Under the pieces are notes generated by a model, which saw only the letters and a list, made by a program, of their open reading frames with translations, was not told the DNA's origin and searched no databases. Positions 43,018 to 53,394 of a DNA stretch of 64,000 nt are shown here, one piece after another (position 1 is the first letter of the stretch; the number at the start of each line of letters is the position of its first letter). The translations under genes and the position numbers were made by a program. The DNA is from Brevibacillus brevis (GTDB lineage: Bacteria > Bacillota > Bacilli > Brevibacillales > Brevibacillaceae): NCBI RefSeq assembly GCF_031583145.1, contig NZ_CP134050.1:3733501-3797500 (forward strand). Reading direction: 5' to 3'.

Positions 43018-44609
43018 CCCATCAGATCCGCCAGCAAAAGCCCAATGTGCAGCATGACCTTTCCTTTTGACTGCTGCAGGCTGTATCCGGTCAATTTTTC
43101 GATCCGCCGCAAGCGGTATTTCAGCGTGTTCACGTGCAAATAGAGCGCGGCTGCGGTGTCGTTCAGCTTTTCGTCGTGCTGAAAGTAGAGCCGCAGCGTT
43201 TTGACGAGCTGCAAGTCGCTGCTCTGATCGTGCTCGAACAGCTTGCCGACCGTCTCGTCGAAAAAGCTTTTCATCTCCGTCTTGTCTTGGATGTGGGCCA
43301 ACAGCCGGTAGATGCCGAGCTCGTTGTATCGGACGACTGTTCCTGACTTGCCCAGCGAGCTGCCAAGCAAGATCGACTGTTGTGCCTCGCGCAAGCTCTC
43401 TCGCAGTCCGGCCAGCCCAGCCCCGTGGTTGCGGCCGATCCCGATGCGCAGTTCCCCAGGCAGAGCCATCTGTTTTTTCCACTTTTCTGCAAGAGACTCG
43501 GCCCGCCGCTTTACCTCCTCTTCGGCATCTCCCTGTTTTGCAGGAAATAGACAGACCACGGACTGGCGGAAGTAGCAAGTGATGACACTCGGCGAAGAAT
43601 CCCGCAAAAGCCGTTCGATCCGATCGGCCAAATCAAACGGATTCTCGTGCAGTTCCCCGCCTTCCGCCCGCACCATCATGCAAATGTAAGGCTCGTCCAG
43701 GGAAAAGCCGTACGGCCGCCCTCTTTCCCGGACATCTTCCAGCGTCAGATGCTCGCTGATCAAGACATCCCGCAGAAACTCGTTTTTGAATTGCTGTTCG
43801 GTATCGAAGCGGACCTTCAAGCGCAGAAACTCCAGAGCAAGCAGCGTGGACGCCTTCTCCAAGATCGCCAGGTCCATTTCCAGATGATCCATCTCGAACG
43901 CCCAGCAGGTAATGTTTCCGTACACCTTTCCGTCCAGCAATATCGGTGCGACGATGCAGTCGATCTCCCCCCTCTCGCACTTCCTCTGCAACCGGACAGG
44001 CCGTCTGATGATGGCCAGCTCGCGCACCTGCTCCGCAGACAAAGGAACGGCGGCAAATGGCAGCGGCGGCACCTCCATGTAAGAGAGCATGCTCTCCACG
44101 GTGATCGTATTTTTCGTCAGCATCCGAAGCGTCTCGATCAGAGGTTCCATGCCTTGCTCGCTCTGCGAGATTTCATTCAGTACCGCGCTCGCTTGCTCCA
44201 AGTCCTCTTGCAGCACGACTTTCCGGTCAAAAATCGCATGGCTGACCGGAGGCAGGATTTCCAGATAGCTGATTTCCTCCGGGATTTCAATGACGGGAAA
44301 GTCGTACCGATTCGCTTCGTCCAGCAAGGACTGCGGGATTTCGTCAATGAACCGGTGCGGTTTGATTGCCAGCGCCGCCGTCCCTCGCTCGTGCAGCTGC
44401 TGGATCAGGAGCTTTTGCGCCTCCGCGTCGTCTTTGATCGCAAACAGGCTGGAGAGAATCAGCTCGTCTCCCTTCAGCCATTTGACGATGTCGGGAACCT
44501 CCATGATCGTGACGTATTTGACCGGCCGCGAAAGGCCCCTGTGACCCGCCACGACCCGGCAGTCCCGCAACCCGCCTACGCGCATGAGCTGCCCAACAGA
44601 AATCGCCAT
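42996..44609 (-). CDS. PucR family transcriptional regulator
   Basis: A 537-aa regulator. The N-terminal PucR domain is clear (GGLRDCRVVAGHRGLSRPVKYVTIMEVPD and GDELILSSLFAI, quoted in part). The middle has a GGDEF-like fold (IGIGRNHGAGLAGLRESLREA). The C-terminal helix-turn-helix is typical, DTAAALYLHVNTLKYRLRRIEKLTG. PucR proteins control purine or ureide catabolism in Bacillus in response to pathway intermediates. This one lies between a transporter gene and a ring-opening operon and probably controls both. I use ATG 44609. Upstream ATG 44621 has no spaced ribosome site. Confidence 0.85.
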   Translation of the reverse strand: MAISVGQLMRVGGLRDCRVVAGHRGLSRPVKYVTIMEVPDIVKWLKGDELILSSLFAIKDDAEAQKLLIQQLHERGTAALAIKPHRFIDEIPQSLLDEANRYDFPVIEIPEEISYLEILPPVSHAIFDRKVVLQEDLEQASAVLNEISQSEQGMEPLIETLRMLTKNTITVESMLSYMEVPPLPFAAVPLSAEQVRELAIIRRPVRLQRKCERGEIDCIVAPILLDGKVYGNITCWAFEMDHLEMDLAILEKASTLLALEFLRLKVRFDTEQQFKNEFLRDVLISEHLTLEDVRERGRPYGFSLDEPYICMMVRAEGGELHENPFDLADRIERLLRDSSPSVITCYFRQSVVCLFPAKQGDAEEEVKRRAESLAEKWKKQMALPGELRIGIGRNHGAGLAGLRESLREAQQSILLGSSLGKSGTVVRYNELGIYRLLAHIQDKTEMKSFFDETVGKLFEHDQSSDLQLVKTLRLYFQHDEKLNDTAAALYLHVNTLKYRLRRIEKLTGYSLQQSKGKVMLHIGLLLADLMGDTYRYR

Positions 44610-44694
44610 CGCCCTCACCATCCCTTCCAAGACTGTTACCGTCATTGTACAGGTTTGAGCCCGGACTGCCCACATGGTTTTGCCTCGGCACCGA

Positions 44695-44735
44695 AACAAA
44701 AAAAGGCCGCGAGTCTTCTCGCAAGCCTTTTCTCC
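44695..44735 (-). terminator. Terminator of MFS gene
   Basis: On the minus strand, AAAAGGCTTGCGAG, loop AAGA, CTCGCGGCCTTTT, then TTTTGTTTC. It separates the transporter from pucR transcription. Confidence 0.8.
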
Positions 44736-44740
44736 CCAAA

Positions 44741-46039
44741 TCAGTCCAGTTCCACATCTTTCGTTTCCGGCACCATGGCAAGCATGACCAACAGGCCGAT
44801 CGGATATACGAGGAAGACCAGTGACATGGCACCCATAATGTTGCCGCCGACTGTCAGCATCCCGATGATGGCGGGGCCGAATCCGGCCAACCCGCGCCCC
44901 GTCCCGAAAATGAAGTTTTCCGCAGTCGAGCGGGCTTCCGCCGGATAGTTTTCCGCCAGCACCGCTCCGAATCCGCCCATCATTCCGTTGACAAAAAAGC
45001 CGAGCATCGCGCTGCCCCAAAGCAGTACGTTTTGATCCGTGAAGACAAAAAAGTACAGAATGCAGGCGATCGTTCCGCCGATGTAGTAGATCGCAAACGT
45101 CTTTTTCCGGCCGATTCGGTCAGCCAGGATCCCGAAGAGCATGATCCCGATCAGCATGCCGACGGTAGAAATGAGCATCCATCCGCTCGCTTTGGCCAGA
45201 CTGTATCCGTACTTTTCCGAAAGCACGGTCGGCATCCAGGAAAAAATGCCGTAGTAGCCGAAGTTTTGAATGAAGGACATGATCGTGAGGCCGATTGTGG
45301 CGATTGTCAGCTTTTTGGTCGCGAACAGCTTTGCCAAAGGGAAACCGATCATCTGCTTCAACGCTTGCCGTTCATCCTGCGTCAGCGTCCCTTGTTTTTC
45401 TTTCTGCAGCAGATGCTTTTTGTACTCGTTTTTGCTCTTCCAAATCTCCGGTTCCTTCAAGCCAAAACGCACGTACGCTGCCAGTAGCGCCGGCAGCAAC
45501 CCGAACAGGAATACGGTACGCCAGCCCATGGTTGGCACGACCAAAGCGGCCAGAACCGAAGCGCCGAGAACCCCCAACTGCCAGCCGAGCGCCACGCCGG
45601 ACGTCGCTTTTGCCCGCTTGTTTTTCGACCAGGTCTCCGTCACGACGGCCATCCCGATCCCGAACTCTCCACCTACACCCAGGCCGACGATGAAACGCAA
45701 AATGGCCAGATGAGAATAGTCGGAAGCAAAGTAGATCAAGGCAGTCCCCACAGAGTAGAGCAAGATGGTGAGGGTAAACACTTTGATGCGCCCGTACATG
45801 TCGGCCAAGAAGCCGAACAGATACGATCCGATCAGGGTACCGATGGTGGTGACCAGCGTCAGGTTGCCCGCCTCTGCGGGAGATAGCCCGAACTCCTTGA
45901 TGATAAACACGAGGACGAACGACAGGAGCAGCATGTCCAGTCCATCGGCCGCATAGCCCAGAATGGAGCCAACCAGGGTCTTGATCTGCGTCGCTTTGCT
46001 TTCCTCCACTTTTCCATGTGGTGTCACTGTTTGTTGCAC
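44741..46039 (-). CDS. MFS transporter, aromatic-acid:H+ symporter (AAHS)-like
   Basis: A 432-aa permease with about twelve transmembrane helices. Helix 1 holds the acid-symporter motif GYAADGLDMLLLSFVL. The helix 2-3 loop is GFLADMYGRIKVF and helix 4-5 has GLGVGGEFGIGMAVVTETW. These place it near AAHS/MHS importers such as PcaK, which take up cyclic carboxylic acids. Orotate or a related ring acid would suit the neighbouring genes (inference). I prefer the GTG at 46039, nine bases after GGGGG, over an upstream GTG without a ribosome site. Confidence 0.8.
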   Translation of the reverse strand: MQQTVTPHGKVEESKATQIKTLVGSILGYAADGLDMLLLSFVLVFIIKEFGLSPAEAGNLTLVTTIGTLIGSYLFGFLADMYGRIKVFTLTILLYSVGTALIYFASDYSHLAILRFIVGLGVGGEFGIGMAVVTETWSKNKRAKATSGVALGWQLGVLGASVLAALVVPTMGWRTVFLFGLLPALLAAYVRFGLKEPEIWKSKNEYKKHLLQKEKQGTLTQDERQALKQMIGFPLAKLFATKKLTIATIGLTIMSFIQNFGYYGIFSWMPTVLSEKYGYSLAKASGWMLISTVGMLIGIMLFGILADRIGRKKTFAIYYIGGTIACILYFFVFTDQNVLLWGSAMLGFFVNGMMGGFGAVLAENYPAEARSTAENFIFGTGRGLAGFGPAIIGMLTVGGNIMGAMSLVFLVYPIGLLVMLAMVPETKDVELD

Positions 46040-46118
46040 GTAAGGATTCCCCCTTCCAAATTTACAGGAAAATTTGAATGATTTCACAATGAAGAATTAT
46101 GGGAATGTTGGGTGAATC

Positions 46119-46129
46119 CCTTTGTCCAA
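46119..46129 (-). promoter_or_regulatory. Candidate operator upstream of MFS transporter
   Basis: Minus strand TTGGACAAAGG, about 80 bp before the GTG start, identical to 42961-42971. A related sequence CCTTTCGACAAGG lies about 40 bp further upstream. Confidence 0.5.
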
Positions 46130-46252
46130 CAAGACCATTATGATCTGCATGATTTGTTCCTTTCGACAAGGTTGGCGTCAGAAAGCCTCTCATGAGAGAT
46201 CCGTTTTGACAAAAGAAACGAAAGTTACGTAAGGTTTTCTTACACAAGAAAC

Positions 46253-46289
46253 AGGAGGAGAGAACATGGCTCACATGTCCTCTTCTCCT
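46253..46289 (-). terminator. Probable end-of-operon terminator of pyr operon
   Basis: A 16-bp stem with one mismatch (46253-46268 with 46274-46289) and a 5-base loop lies 21 bp after pyrE. The following sequence GTTTCTTG is only moderately T-rich. Confidence 0.6.
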
Positions 46290-46309
46290 ATCCATCTGTT
46301 CAGCCGTTC

Positions 46310-46948
46310 TTATGCAAAGAACGTTCGCGGAGATTTGCGCCATTCGCCCAAGATTTTCTCTTGCTCCGCCGTGATCACGCCGCGTTCGGCAGCGGATTCG
46401 AGCAGAGCGGTATATTGGGAGAGCGTGGTGCAAGGGATGCCCGCATCCGCAAACAGTGCGTCCGCTTCGGGGAACTGGTAGCTGAAAATGGCAACCACGC
46501 CCAGCACTTTGCCGCCTTCCGCCTGAACAGCCTGCGCGGCTTTCAGCGAGCTGCCACCGGTGGAGATCAAGTCTTCGACGACTACCACTTTCTGCCCGGC
46601 CGTCAGCTGGCCTTCGATCTGGTTTTGGCGGCCGTGCCCCTTTGCCTTGTCGCGGACGTAGATCATCGGCAGATCAAGCAATTCCGCTACCCACGCCGCA
46701 TGCGGTATCCCTGCCGTCGCAGTGCCCGCTACGACCTCGACATCCGGGAATTGTGCACGGATGGTATCGGCAAATGAACGGGCGATCTGGCGCCGCACCT
46801 GCGGATGGGACATGGTGATCCGGTTGTCGCAGTAAATCGGCGACTTGATTCCGGACGTCCAGGTGAATGGCTGATCGGGACGCAGGTGAACGGCTCCAAT
46901 CTCCAGCAGGTTTGCCGCAATTTCTTTGGCAGTTGTCATCGTCATCAT
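46310..46948 (-). CDS. pyrE: Orotate phosphoribosyltransferase
   Basis: A 212-aa enzyme joining orotate and PRPP to orotidine 5'-phosphate, the fifth step of UMP synthesis. The PRPP-binding motif is KVVVVEDLISTGGSSLKAA. Other blocks are FTWTSGIKSPIYCDNR and VVAGTATAGIPHAAWVAELL, standard for PyrE. It is the last gene of the pyr operon, 21 bp after pyrF. GGAGGG precedes the ATG. Confidence 0.96.
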   Translation of the reverse strand: MMTMTTAKEIAANLLEIGAVHLRPDQPFTWTSGIKSPIYCDNRITMSHPQVRRQIARSFADTIRAQFPDVEVVAGTATAGIPHAAWVAELLDLPMIYVRDKAKGHGRQNQIEGQLTAGQKVVVVEDLISTGGSSLKAAQAVQAEGGKVLGVVAIFSYQFPEADALFADAGIPCTTLSQYTALLESAAERGVITAEQEKILGEWRKSPRTFFA

Positions 46949-46969
46949 TTCTTTTCCCTCCAGGTTCGA

Positions 46970-47707
46970 TTATTGCCGACGATCGGCTTCCACAGCAGCC
47001 ACGATGCTCTCCCAGGTCGCAGCCGGATCTTTCGCGCCTGTAATCGCACGACCGATCACAAGGTAGTCGCTGCCCAGCCGGAACGCTTGCTCAGGTGTCG
47101 TGATGCGGGTTTGGTCCCCTTTATCCGAACCGATCGGTCGAATCCCCGGTGTCACGGTCAAAAACGATTCTCCGGCCGCTTTCTTGATCATCGGTACTTC
47201 CAGCGGGGAAGCCACGACGCCATCCAGTCCAGCCTGCTTCGTCATTTTGGCGTAATGGACGACTACATCTTCCACATCTCCCGGAATGGCGAGCTGCTCG
47301 TTCATGGTCTGTGCACTGGTCGAGGTGAGCATGGTGACCCCGATCAGGATCGGGCGGGGTGTGCCTGCAGCCGTCCCCTGCTCCAATCCTTCGCGAGCCG
47401 CTTCCATCATCGCCACTCCGCCTGCTGCGTGGACGTTGACCATATCCGCTCCGAGTCGGGCTAGACTCTTCATGGCACCTCTGGCCGTATTCGGAATGTC
47501 GTGCACTTTCAGGTCGAGGAACACTTTCAGCCCTCTCTCTTTCAGGTAGTGGACGATCGCAGGCCCTTCCGCGTAGGAAAGCTCCATCCCGACTTTCACA
47601 TAGCGAATGCGTCCTTCCAGCGGCGCCAGGCACTGCTTGATCTCTTCCAGCGTGGAAAAGTCGAGCGCGATGATCATCCGTTCTCTTGCATCAATAGCTG
47701 TTTGCAC
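46970..47707 (-). CDS. pyrF: Orotidine 5'-phosphate decarboxylase
   Basis: A 245-aa decarboxylase giving UMP. The active-site block FLDLKVHDIPNTA has the Asp-Lys-x-x-Asp network, with MIIALDFSTLEE at the N-terminus and TPGIRPIGSDKGDQTRITTPEQA, the phosphate-gripping region, near the C-terminus. The GTG start follows AGGAGAG. The carB stop is only 50 bp upstream, so no pyrK or pyrD lies between them as they do in B. subtilis. Confidence 0.96.
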   Translation of the reverse strand: MQTAIDARERMIIALDFSTLEEIKQCLAPLEGRIRYVKVGMELSYAEGPAIVHYLKERGLKVFLDLKVHDIPNTARGAMKSLARLGADMVNVHAAGGVAMMEAAREGLEQGTAAGTPRPILIGVTMLTSTSAQTMNEQLAIPGDVEDVVVHYAKMTKQAGLDGVVASPLEVPMIKKAAGESFLTVTPGIRPIGSDKGDQTRITTPEQAFRLGSDYLVIGRAITGAKDPAATWESIVAAVEADRRQ

Positions 47708-47757
47708 ACGTCTCTCCTCTTTTCTATCCCGATCTCGCTTTTTTGTTTGGGGGTGCG

Positions 47758-50700
47758 TTATACCGTCACGGCTACTTTCGCTCCGGAGCGCTGCGCCGGC
47801 ATCGCCTCAGTCGAGAAGGTAATCGTCTCCAGCACGTGCAGCAGGGCTGTTGCCGTATCCAGCGAAGTCAAGCAAACCGCACCGTTTTCCACAGCTTCGC
47901 GGCGGATGCGGAAGCCGTCGCGCTGCGGCGTTTTGCCCTTGGTCAGGGTGTTGAGCACGATGTTGGCCTCGCCTTTGTGGATCATATCCAGGAGGTTCGG
48001 CGTGCCTTCCGACAGCTTGTTTACGCGAGTCACCGGCAAGCCGGCCTGCTCCAGGTAATCCGCGGTGCCGGAAGTCGCGAGCAGCTTGAAGCCCAGGTGG
48101 CGGAAGCGTTTGACGATGCCCAGCGCTTCCTCCTTGTCTTTGTCCGCTACGGTCACGAGCAGCGCACCTTTGGTCGGAATGTTCATGCCCGCTGCCACCA
48201 GACCTTTGTACAAGGCCTTCGCCAGTGTGCTCTCGCGCCCCATGACCTCGCCTGTCGACTTCATTTCCGGTCCGAGCGTGATATCCACACGACGCAGCTT
48301 GGCGAAGGAGAACACCGGCACTTTCACGGACACCATTTCCTCTTCCGGGTGGTAGCCGGGCGTGAAGCCCTGGTCGATGATCGAGTGGCCGAGAATCGCC
48401 TTGGTCGCGATGTTCGCCATCGGAATGCCCGTTACCTTCGAGAGGAACGGCACGGTCCGGGACGAGCGCGGGTTGACTTCGATCACGTACGGACGGTCTT
48501 TGTAGATGACGAACTGGATGTTGAGCAGTCCTTTGATTTGCAGGGCACGCGCCAGCTTCGTCGTCATCTCCACCAGCTCATCCTTGATGGCCGCAGAGAG
48601 AGATTGCGGCGGGTATACTGCAATCGAGTCGCCGGAGTGGACCCCTGCGCGTTCGATGTGCTCCATGATTCCCGGAATCAGGACGTTTTCGCCGTCGCAG
48701 ATCGCATCGACCTCCGCCTCGACCCCGACCATGTAGCGGTCTACCAGGACCGGGTGATCCGGATTCACTTTCACGGCCTTTTCCATGTATTCCAGCAGTT
48801 CATCCTGGTTGTAGACGATTTCCATCGCGCGGCCGCCAAGTACATAGGACGGGCGCACCAAAACCGGGAAGCCCAGGCTTTCCGCCGCTCCCACTGCTTG
48901 CTCTACGGAGGTGACCGTTTTGCCTGGAGGCTGGGCGATGTTCAGACCGCGCAGCAGCGCTTCGAACTTCTCGCGGTTTTCTGCCGCATCGATGTTTTCC
49001 AGGCTCGTTCCGAGGATCTTGATCCCGCGAGCCGCCAATTTGTCTGCCAGATTGATCGCGGTCTGTCCGCCGAACTGGACGATGACGCCTTCCGGTTTTT
49101 CCGCATCCAGGATGTTCATCACGTCTTCGATGTACAGCGGTTCGAAGTACAGGCGGTCCGAGGTGTTGAAGTCCGTCGACACCGTCTCCGGGTTGTTGTT
49201 GATGATGATCGCTTCATAGCCTGCTTCTTTCAGCGCCCAGACAGCGTGCACGGTCGCATAGTCGAACTCGATGCCCTGACCGATGCGGATCGGGCCGGAG
49301 CCCAGTACGACAACCCGCTTTTTGCCTGTCTCCATGCGCTCGTCTTCGGTTTCGTAGCTGGAGTAGTAGTACGGCGTCTGCGCCTCGAACTCGGCGGCGC
49401 AGGTGTCTACCATTTTGTAAACCGGTACGAACCCGTGCTTTTTGCGCTCGTCGCGAACAGCCTCTTCCGTCAGGCCGGTCAGCTCGCCGATTTTCCGGTC
49501 GGTAAAGCCCATGCGCTTCGCTGCATGCAGCTTTTCGGTTGTGAGGCCCTGTGCCAGCTCCGCTTCAAAGGCAACCATCCGATGAATCTTGTACAGGAAG
49601 AACAGGTCGATCTTCGTCAGCTCGTGCAGCTGCTCGATCGTCCAACCGCGGCGCAGCGCTTCCGCCACGAGGAACAGCCGCTCGTCGTCTGCCGCCACCA
49701 GGCGGGCCTTCAGCTCATCCGCTTCGATCTCGGATGCTCCTTTGATCTCCAGATGGTACGTGCCGATCTCCAGGGAACGGATCGCTTTCATGATCGACTC
49801 TTCAAATGTACGGCCGATCGCCATGACTTCCCCCGTCGCCTTCATCTGGGTGCCCAGCTTGCGGTTCGCCGACTGGAACTTGTCGAACGGCCAGCGCGGA
49901 ATTTTGCTTACCACGTAGTCGAGTGTAGGCTCGAAGCACGCGTACGTCTGGCCCGTTACCGGGTTCTTCAGCTCGTCGAGCGTGTAGCCGATGGCAATTT
50001 TCGCAGCCATTTTCGCAATCGGATAGCCGGTTGCTTTGGAAGCCAGTGCGGAAGAGCGGCTCACGCGCGGGTTCACTTCAATGACGTAATATTGGAAGCT
50101 GTGCGGGTCGAGCGCGTATTGCACGTTGCAGCCGCCCTCGATGCCCAGCGCGCGGATGATGTTCAGCGCGGAGGAACGCAGCATTTGATATTCGCGGTCC
50201 GAGAGCGTCTGGCTCGGCGCCACAACGATGGAGTCTCCCGTGTGTACGCCGACCGGATCAATGTTCTCCATGTTGCAGACCACGATACAGTTGTCGTTGG
50301 CGTCGCGCATCACTTCGTACTCGATTTCCTTCATGCCCGCAATGCTCTTTTCGATCAGGCACTGGGTGATCGGGGAGTATTTCAATCCGCTCGCAACGAT
50401 CTCGCGCAGGCTTTCTTCGTCGTCGCAAATCCCGCCGCCGGTGCCCCCGAGAGTGTAGGCAGGGCGGACGATGATCGGGTAGCCGATCTCATTGGCAAAG
50501 TCAACGGCTTCTTCGACGGTACTGACGATGACGGATTCCGGAACCGGTTCGCCCAATTCCTTCATCAAGGCGCGGAACAGCTCGCGGTCTTCGGCCTGCT
50601 TGATCGAATCCAGCTTGGTACCGAGCAGCTTCACGTTTTCTTGCTCCAGCACGCCTTGCTCTGCCAGGGCTACCGCCATGTTCAGTCCCGTTTGGCCGCC

Positions 50701-50970
50701 GAGAGTCGGCAGGAGGCCATCCGGCTTTTCCTGACGGATGACCCGGGATACGAATTCAGGCGTAATCGGCTCGATGTACACTTTGTCTGCCATGTTCGTA
50801 TCCGTCATGATCGTCGCCGGGTTGGAGTTGATCAGGACGACTTCCATGCCCTCTTCCTTTAATGCTTCGCAAGCTTGCGTCCCTGCATAGTCGAACTCGG
50901 CAGCTTGCCCGATCACGATCGGACCGGAACCGATTACGAGGATTTTTTTGAGATCAGCGTGTTTTGGCAT
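47758..50970 (-). CDS. carB: Carbamoyl phosphate synthase large subunit
   Basis: A 1070-aa enzyme, full family length, making carbamoyl phosphate with CarA. It has two homologous ATP-grasp halves: [20 protein letters not shown] at the start, and [19 protein letters not shown] in the second half. Each has a GGTGGG/GGRAME-type loop and [18 protein letters not shown]. The C-terminal MGS-like allosteric domain begins near residue 935. This is the pyrimidine-type synthase in the pyr operon. It overlaps carA by 17 bp. In Bacillus this copy is called pyrAB. Confidence 0.97.
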   Translation of the reverse strand: MPKHADLKKILVIGSGPIVIGQAAEFDYAGTQACEALKEEGMEVVLINSNPATIMTDTNMADKVYIEPITPEFVSRVIRQEKPDGLLPTLGGQTGLNMAVALAEQGVLEQENVKLLGTKLDSIKQAEDRELFRALMKELGEPVPESVIVSTVEEAVDFANEIGYPIIVRPAYTLGGTGGGICDDEESLREIVASGLKYSPITQCLIEKSIAGMKEIEYEVMRDANDNCIVVCNMENIDPVGVHTGDSIVVAPSQTLSDREYQMLRSSALNIIRALGIEGGCNVQYALDPHSFQYYVIEVNPRVSRSSALASKATGYPIAKMAAKIAIGYTLDELKNPVTGQTYACFEPTLDYVVSKIPRWPFDKFQSANRKLGTQMKATGEVMAIGRTFEESIMKAIRSLEIGTYHLEIKGASEIEADELKARLVAADDERLFLVAEALRRGWTIEQLHELTKIDLFFLYKIHRMVAFEAELAQGLTTEKLHAAKRMGFTDRKIGELTGLTEEAVRDERKKHGFVPVYKMVDTCAAEFEAQTPYYYSSYETEDERMETGKKRVVVLGSGPIRIGQGIEFDYATVHAVWALKEAGYEAIIINNNPETVSTDFNTSDRLYFEPLYIEDVMNILDAEKPEGVIVQFGGQTAINLADKLAARGIKILGTSLENIDAAENREKFEALLRGLNIAQPPGKTVTSVEQAVGAAESLGFPVLVRPSYVLGGRAMEIVYNQDELLEYMEKAVKVNPDHPVLVDRYMVGVEAEVDAICDGENVLIPGIMEHIERAGVHSGDSIAVYPPQSLSAAIKDELVEMTTKLARALQIKGLLNIQFVIYKDRPYVIEVNPRSSRTVPFLSKVTGIPMANIATKAILGHSIIDQGFTPGYHPEEEMVSVKVPVFSFAKLRRVDITLGPEMKSTGEVMGRESTLAKALYKGLVAAGMNIPTKGALLVTVADKDKEEALGIVKRFRHLGFKLLATSGTADYLEQAGLPVTRVNKLSEGTPNLLDMIHKGEANIVLNTLTKGKTPQRDGFRIRREAVENGAVCLTSLDTATALLHVLETITFSTEAMPAQRSGAKVAVTV

Positions 50971-52051
50971 AGTTTTTCTCCTCCTTGGCGGTTTCGAGCA
51001 TGGCTAGAAATTGGTCGAACAAGTATCCGGAGTCGTACGGGCCAGGGGCCGCTTCCGGGTGGTATTGCACGGAGAACGCCTGCTTCGCTGCGTTGCGCAG
51101 CCCTTCTACCGTTCCGTCGTTCAAGGCGATGTGGGTGATTTCCAGCTCCGTGCCCTGGAGCGATTCTTCCTTCACCGCGTAGCTGTGGTTTTGCGATGTA
51201 ATATAGGTGCGTCCGGTCGGCAGCTCTTTCACCGGGTGGTTTCCGCCGCGATGGCCGAACTTCATTTTCATGGTGTCTGCGCCCGACGCCAGTGCGAACA
51301 GCTGGTGCCCCAGGCAGATTCCGAAAAGTGGGTACTCGCCCAGGATTCCTTTGATCATCTCGATCGCTTCCGGCACGTCCTTTGGATCCCCTGGGCCGTT
51401 GGACAAGAGGATGCCGTCCGGTTGAATCCGGCGAATCTCCTCCGCTGTGACGTTGTACGGCAGCACGACGACGTCGCAATTGCGCTTGGTCAGCTCGCGC
51501 AAAATCCCGTGCTTCGCGCCGAAATCGACGAGTGCCACTCTGTATCCGGTACCCGGACAGCTGAACACGCTCTTGGTCGATACGCGCGACACTTGATCAG
51601 TCATGAGGGACGTAGATTGGAGTGCTGCCACCAGTTCTGCGAGCGGAGCCTCACTTGTGGTGATCATCCCCTTCATCGTGCCGTGGTAGCGGATCTTTCT
51701 CGTCAGCATCCGCGTGTCCACGCCGCTGATTCCCGGGATGTCGTACGTCTTCAGCAGTTCATCGAGTGTCTGGGTATTGCGCCAGTTGCTCGGCGCTTCG
51801 CAATGCTCGCGCACAACGAAGCCGTGAATGTACGGCCGGACGGCTTCAAAGTCATCCCGGTTGATTCCGTAGTTCCCGATCAGCGGGTAGGTCATGGTCA
51901 CGATCTGTCCGCAGTAGGACGGGTCGGACAATACCTCCTGATAGCCTGTCAATCCGGTATTGAACACGACCTCGCCGTAGGTCTCCTTCGTCGCACCAAA
52001 CGCCGTGCCGATAAACTCTGTTCCGTCTTCCAAGATCAGTCTTGCTCGCAT
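50954..52051 (-). CDS. carA: Carbamoyl phosphate synthase small (glutaminase) subunit
   Basis: A 365-aa class I amidotransferase supplying ammonia to CarB. The catalytic Cys lies in [18 protein letters not shown], and the His-Glu pair in [12 protein letters not shown]. The N-terminal CPSase domain begins [14 protein letters not shown], with [21 protein letters not shown]. The start at ATG 52051 follows GGAGG. Its end overlaps carB, implying translational coupling. Bacillus name pyrAA. Confidence 0.96.
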   Translation of the reverse strand: MRARLILEDGTEFIGTAFGATKETYGEVVFNTGLTGYQEVLSDPSYCGQIVTMTYPLIGNYGINRDDFEAVRPYIHGFVVREHCEAPSNWRNTQTLDELLKTYDIPGISGVDTRMLTRKIRYHGTMKGMITTSEAPLAELVAALQSTSLMTDQVSRVSTKSVFSCPGTGYRVALVDFGAKHGILRELTKRNCDVVVLPYNVTAEEIRRIQPDGILLSNGPGDPKDVPEAIEMIKGILGEYPLFGICLGHQLFALASGADTMKMKFGHRGGNHPVKELPTGRTYITSQNHSYAVKEESLQGTELEITHIALNDGTVEGLRNAAKQAFSVQYHPEAAPGPYDSGYLFDQFLAMLETAKEEKNYAKTR

Positions 52052-52113
52052 CCTCACGTTCCTCCTTCTTTGTTGCGCCCGATACTCTCGTGATTTGATC
52101 AGGCCTTGCGTTC

Positions 52114-53394
52114 CTACGCTTCTTGATGTACGATCCTGCCCTCTACCAAGGTGAGAATGGGCCAGCCTTTGCATGCCCAACCTGCGAATGGCGTGTTGGT
52201 TCCTTTGCTGGCAAATGCCGCCGGATCGATTTTCTTCTCCGTTTCCAGATCGATGACGGTCAGGTCAGCCGGAGCGCCCACTTCCAGGCGTCCGTAGGGC
52301 AGTCCAAATGCTGCAGCCGGTTTGATGGTCAACAGCTCCACCAGTTCTTTCAAGGTCAGCTCCCCCGTTTGCACGAAGTGCGTGTAGAGCAGCGGGAATG
52401 CCGTTTCGGAGCCGACGATTCCGAATGGCGCGCGGTTGATTCCGTTCGCTTTCTCTTCCGCCGTATGCGGCGCGTGGTCGGTCGCGATCATGTCGATCGT
52501 GCCGTCTTTCAGACCCGCGATCAGTGCCGCCCGGTCTTCGCGGGAGCGCAGCGGCGGATTCATTTTCCAGTTGGTATCCAGATTTTCTGGAATGTCTTCG
52601 TCACACAAAAGCAGGTGGTGCGGCGTTACTTCGCATGTCACGTTGACTCCGGCGCGCTTCCCGTCCCGCACCAGGCGTACGGATTCTTTCGCGCTGATGT
52701 GGCAGACGTGATAGTGGACGCCTGTTTGCTCCGCCAGCAAAATGTCGCGGCCGACGTGAATCGATTCGGACTCGGACGGAATGCCCGGCAATCCGTGGCG
52801 CTTTGCCACTTCTCCATCGTGCAAGGCGGCGCCCGGGATCAGGAGGTCATCATCCTCGCAGTGCGCGACGATAGAGATGCCCAGTTCTTTCGCCGCTTGC
52901 ATCGCTTTTTTCATCATGGCGGTCGACTGTACGCCTACGCCGTCATCTGTCAGGGCGAAAATGCCCGCTTCTTTGAGCCCGGCGAAGTCGGTCAGCTCTT
53001 TCCCCAGCTGTCTGACGGTTATCGCACCGTACGGAATCACGCGGGCCATGCCTGCTTCACGCGCTTTTTCCAGGATGTATGTCACCGTTTCGACGCTGTC
53101 GATAGAAGGACGAGTGTTCGGCATGCAGCAAATGGTTGTGAAGCCGCCGCGCACCGCCGCCTTCGCTCCTGTCTCGATCGTTTCTTTATGTTCGAAGCCC
53201 GGCTCGCGCAAATGCACATGGACATCGATGAGTCCGGCGCTGATCAGGCCGTCTTTGCAGTCTACCCACTCATGGCCGTCACGCGGGATGGACTCTCCCA
53301 TCGCTGTGACGCGTCCGTCTTCCACCAGCACTTCCGCCGGGATCAATTCTCCTGTTTGATTTAGTAGTTTGCCGTTGCCAAGGATGGTTCCCAT
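52114..53394 (-). CDS. pyrC: Dihydroorotase
   Basis: A 426-aa class I dihydroorotase closing carbamoyl aspartate to dihydroorotate. It has DVHVHLREPGFEHKET (zinc ligands and substrate Arg), CMPNTRPSIDSVETV (substrate Asn), FALTDDGVGVQ (the Asp that replaces the carboxylated Lys in this class), VTCEVTPHHLLL and MIATDHAPHT. It overlaps pyrB by 34 bp. It is clearly distinct from the dihydroorotase-like protein at 38.5 kb, which has a carboxylated-Lys type active site. Confidence 0.95.
   Translation of the reverse strand: MGTILGNGKLLNQTGELIPAEVLVEDGRVTAMGESIPRDGHEWVDCKDGLISAGLIDVHVHLREPGFEHKETIETGAKAAVRGGFTTICCMPNTRPSIDSVETVTYILEKAREAGMARVIPYGAITVRQLGKELTDFAGLKEAGIFALTDDGVGVQSTAMMKKAMQAAKELGISIVAHCEDDDLLIPGAALHDGEVAKRHGLPGIPSESESIHVGRDILLAEQTGVHYHVCHISAKESVRLVRDGKRAGVNVTCEVTPHHLLLCDEDIPENLDTNWKMNPPLRSREDRAALIAGLKDGTIDMIATDHAPHTAEEKANGINRAPFGIVGSETAFPLLYTHFVQTGELTLKELVELLTIKPAAAFGLPYGRLEVGAPADLTVIDLETEKKIDPAAFASKGTNTPFAGWACKGWPILTLVEGRIVHQEA

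Noticed and set aside
47743..50862. A 1039-codon open frame on the plus strand.
   Set aside because: It lies entirely opposite carB and has low-complexity His/Arg/Asp-rich translation. This is a typical antisense shadow of a GC-rich gene.
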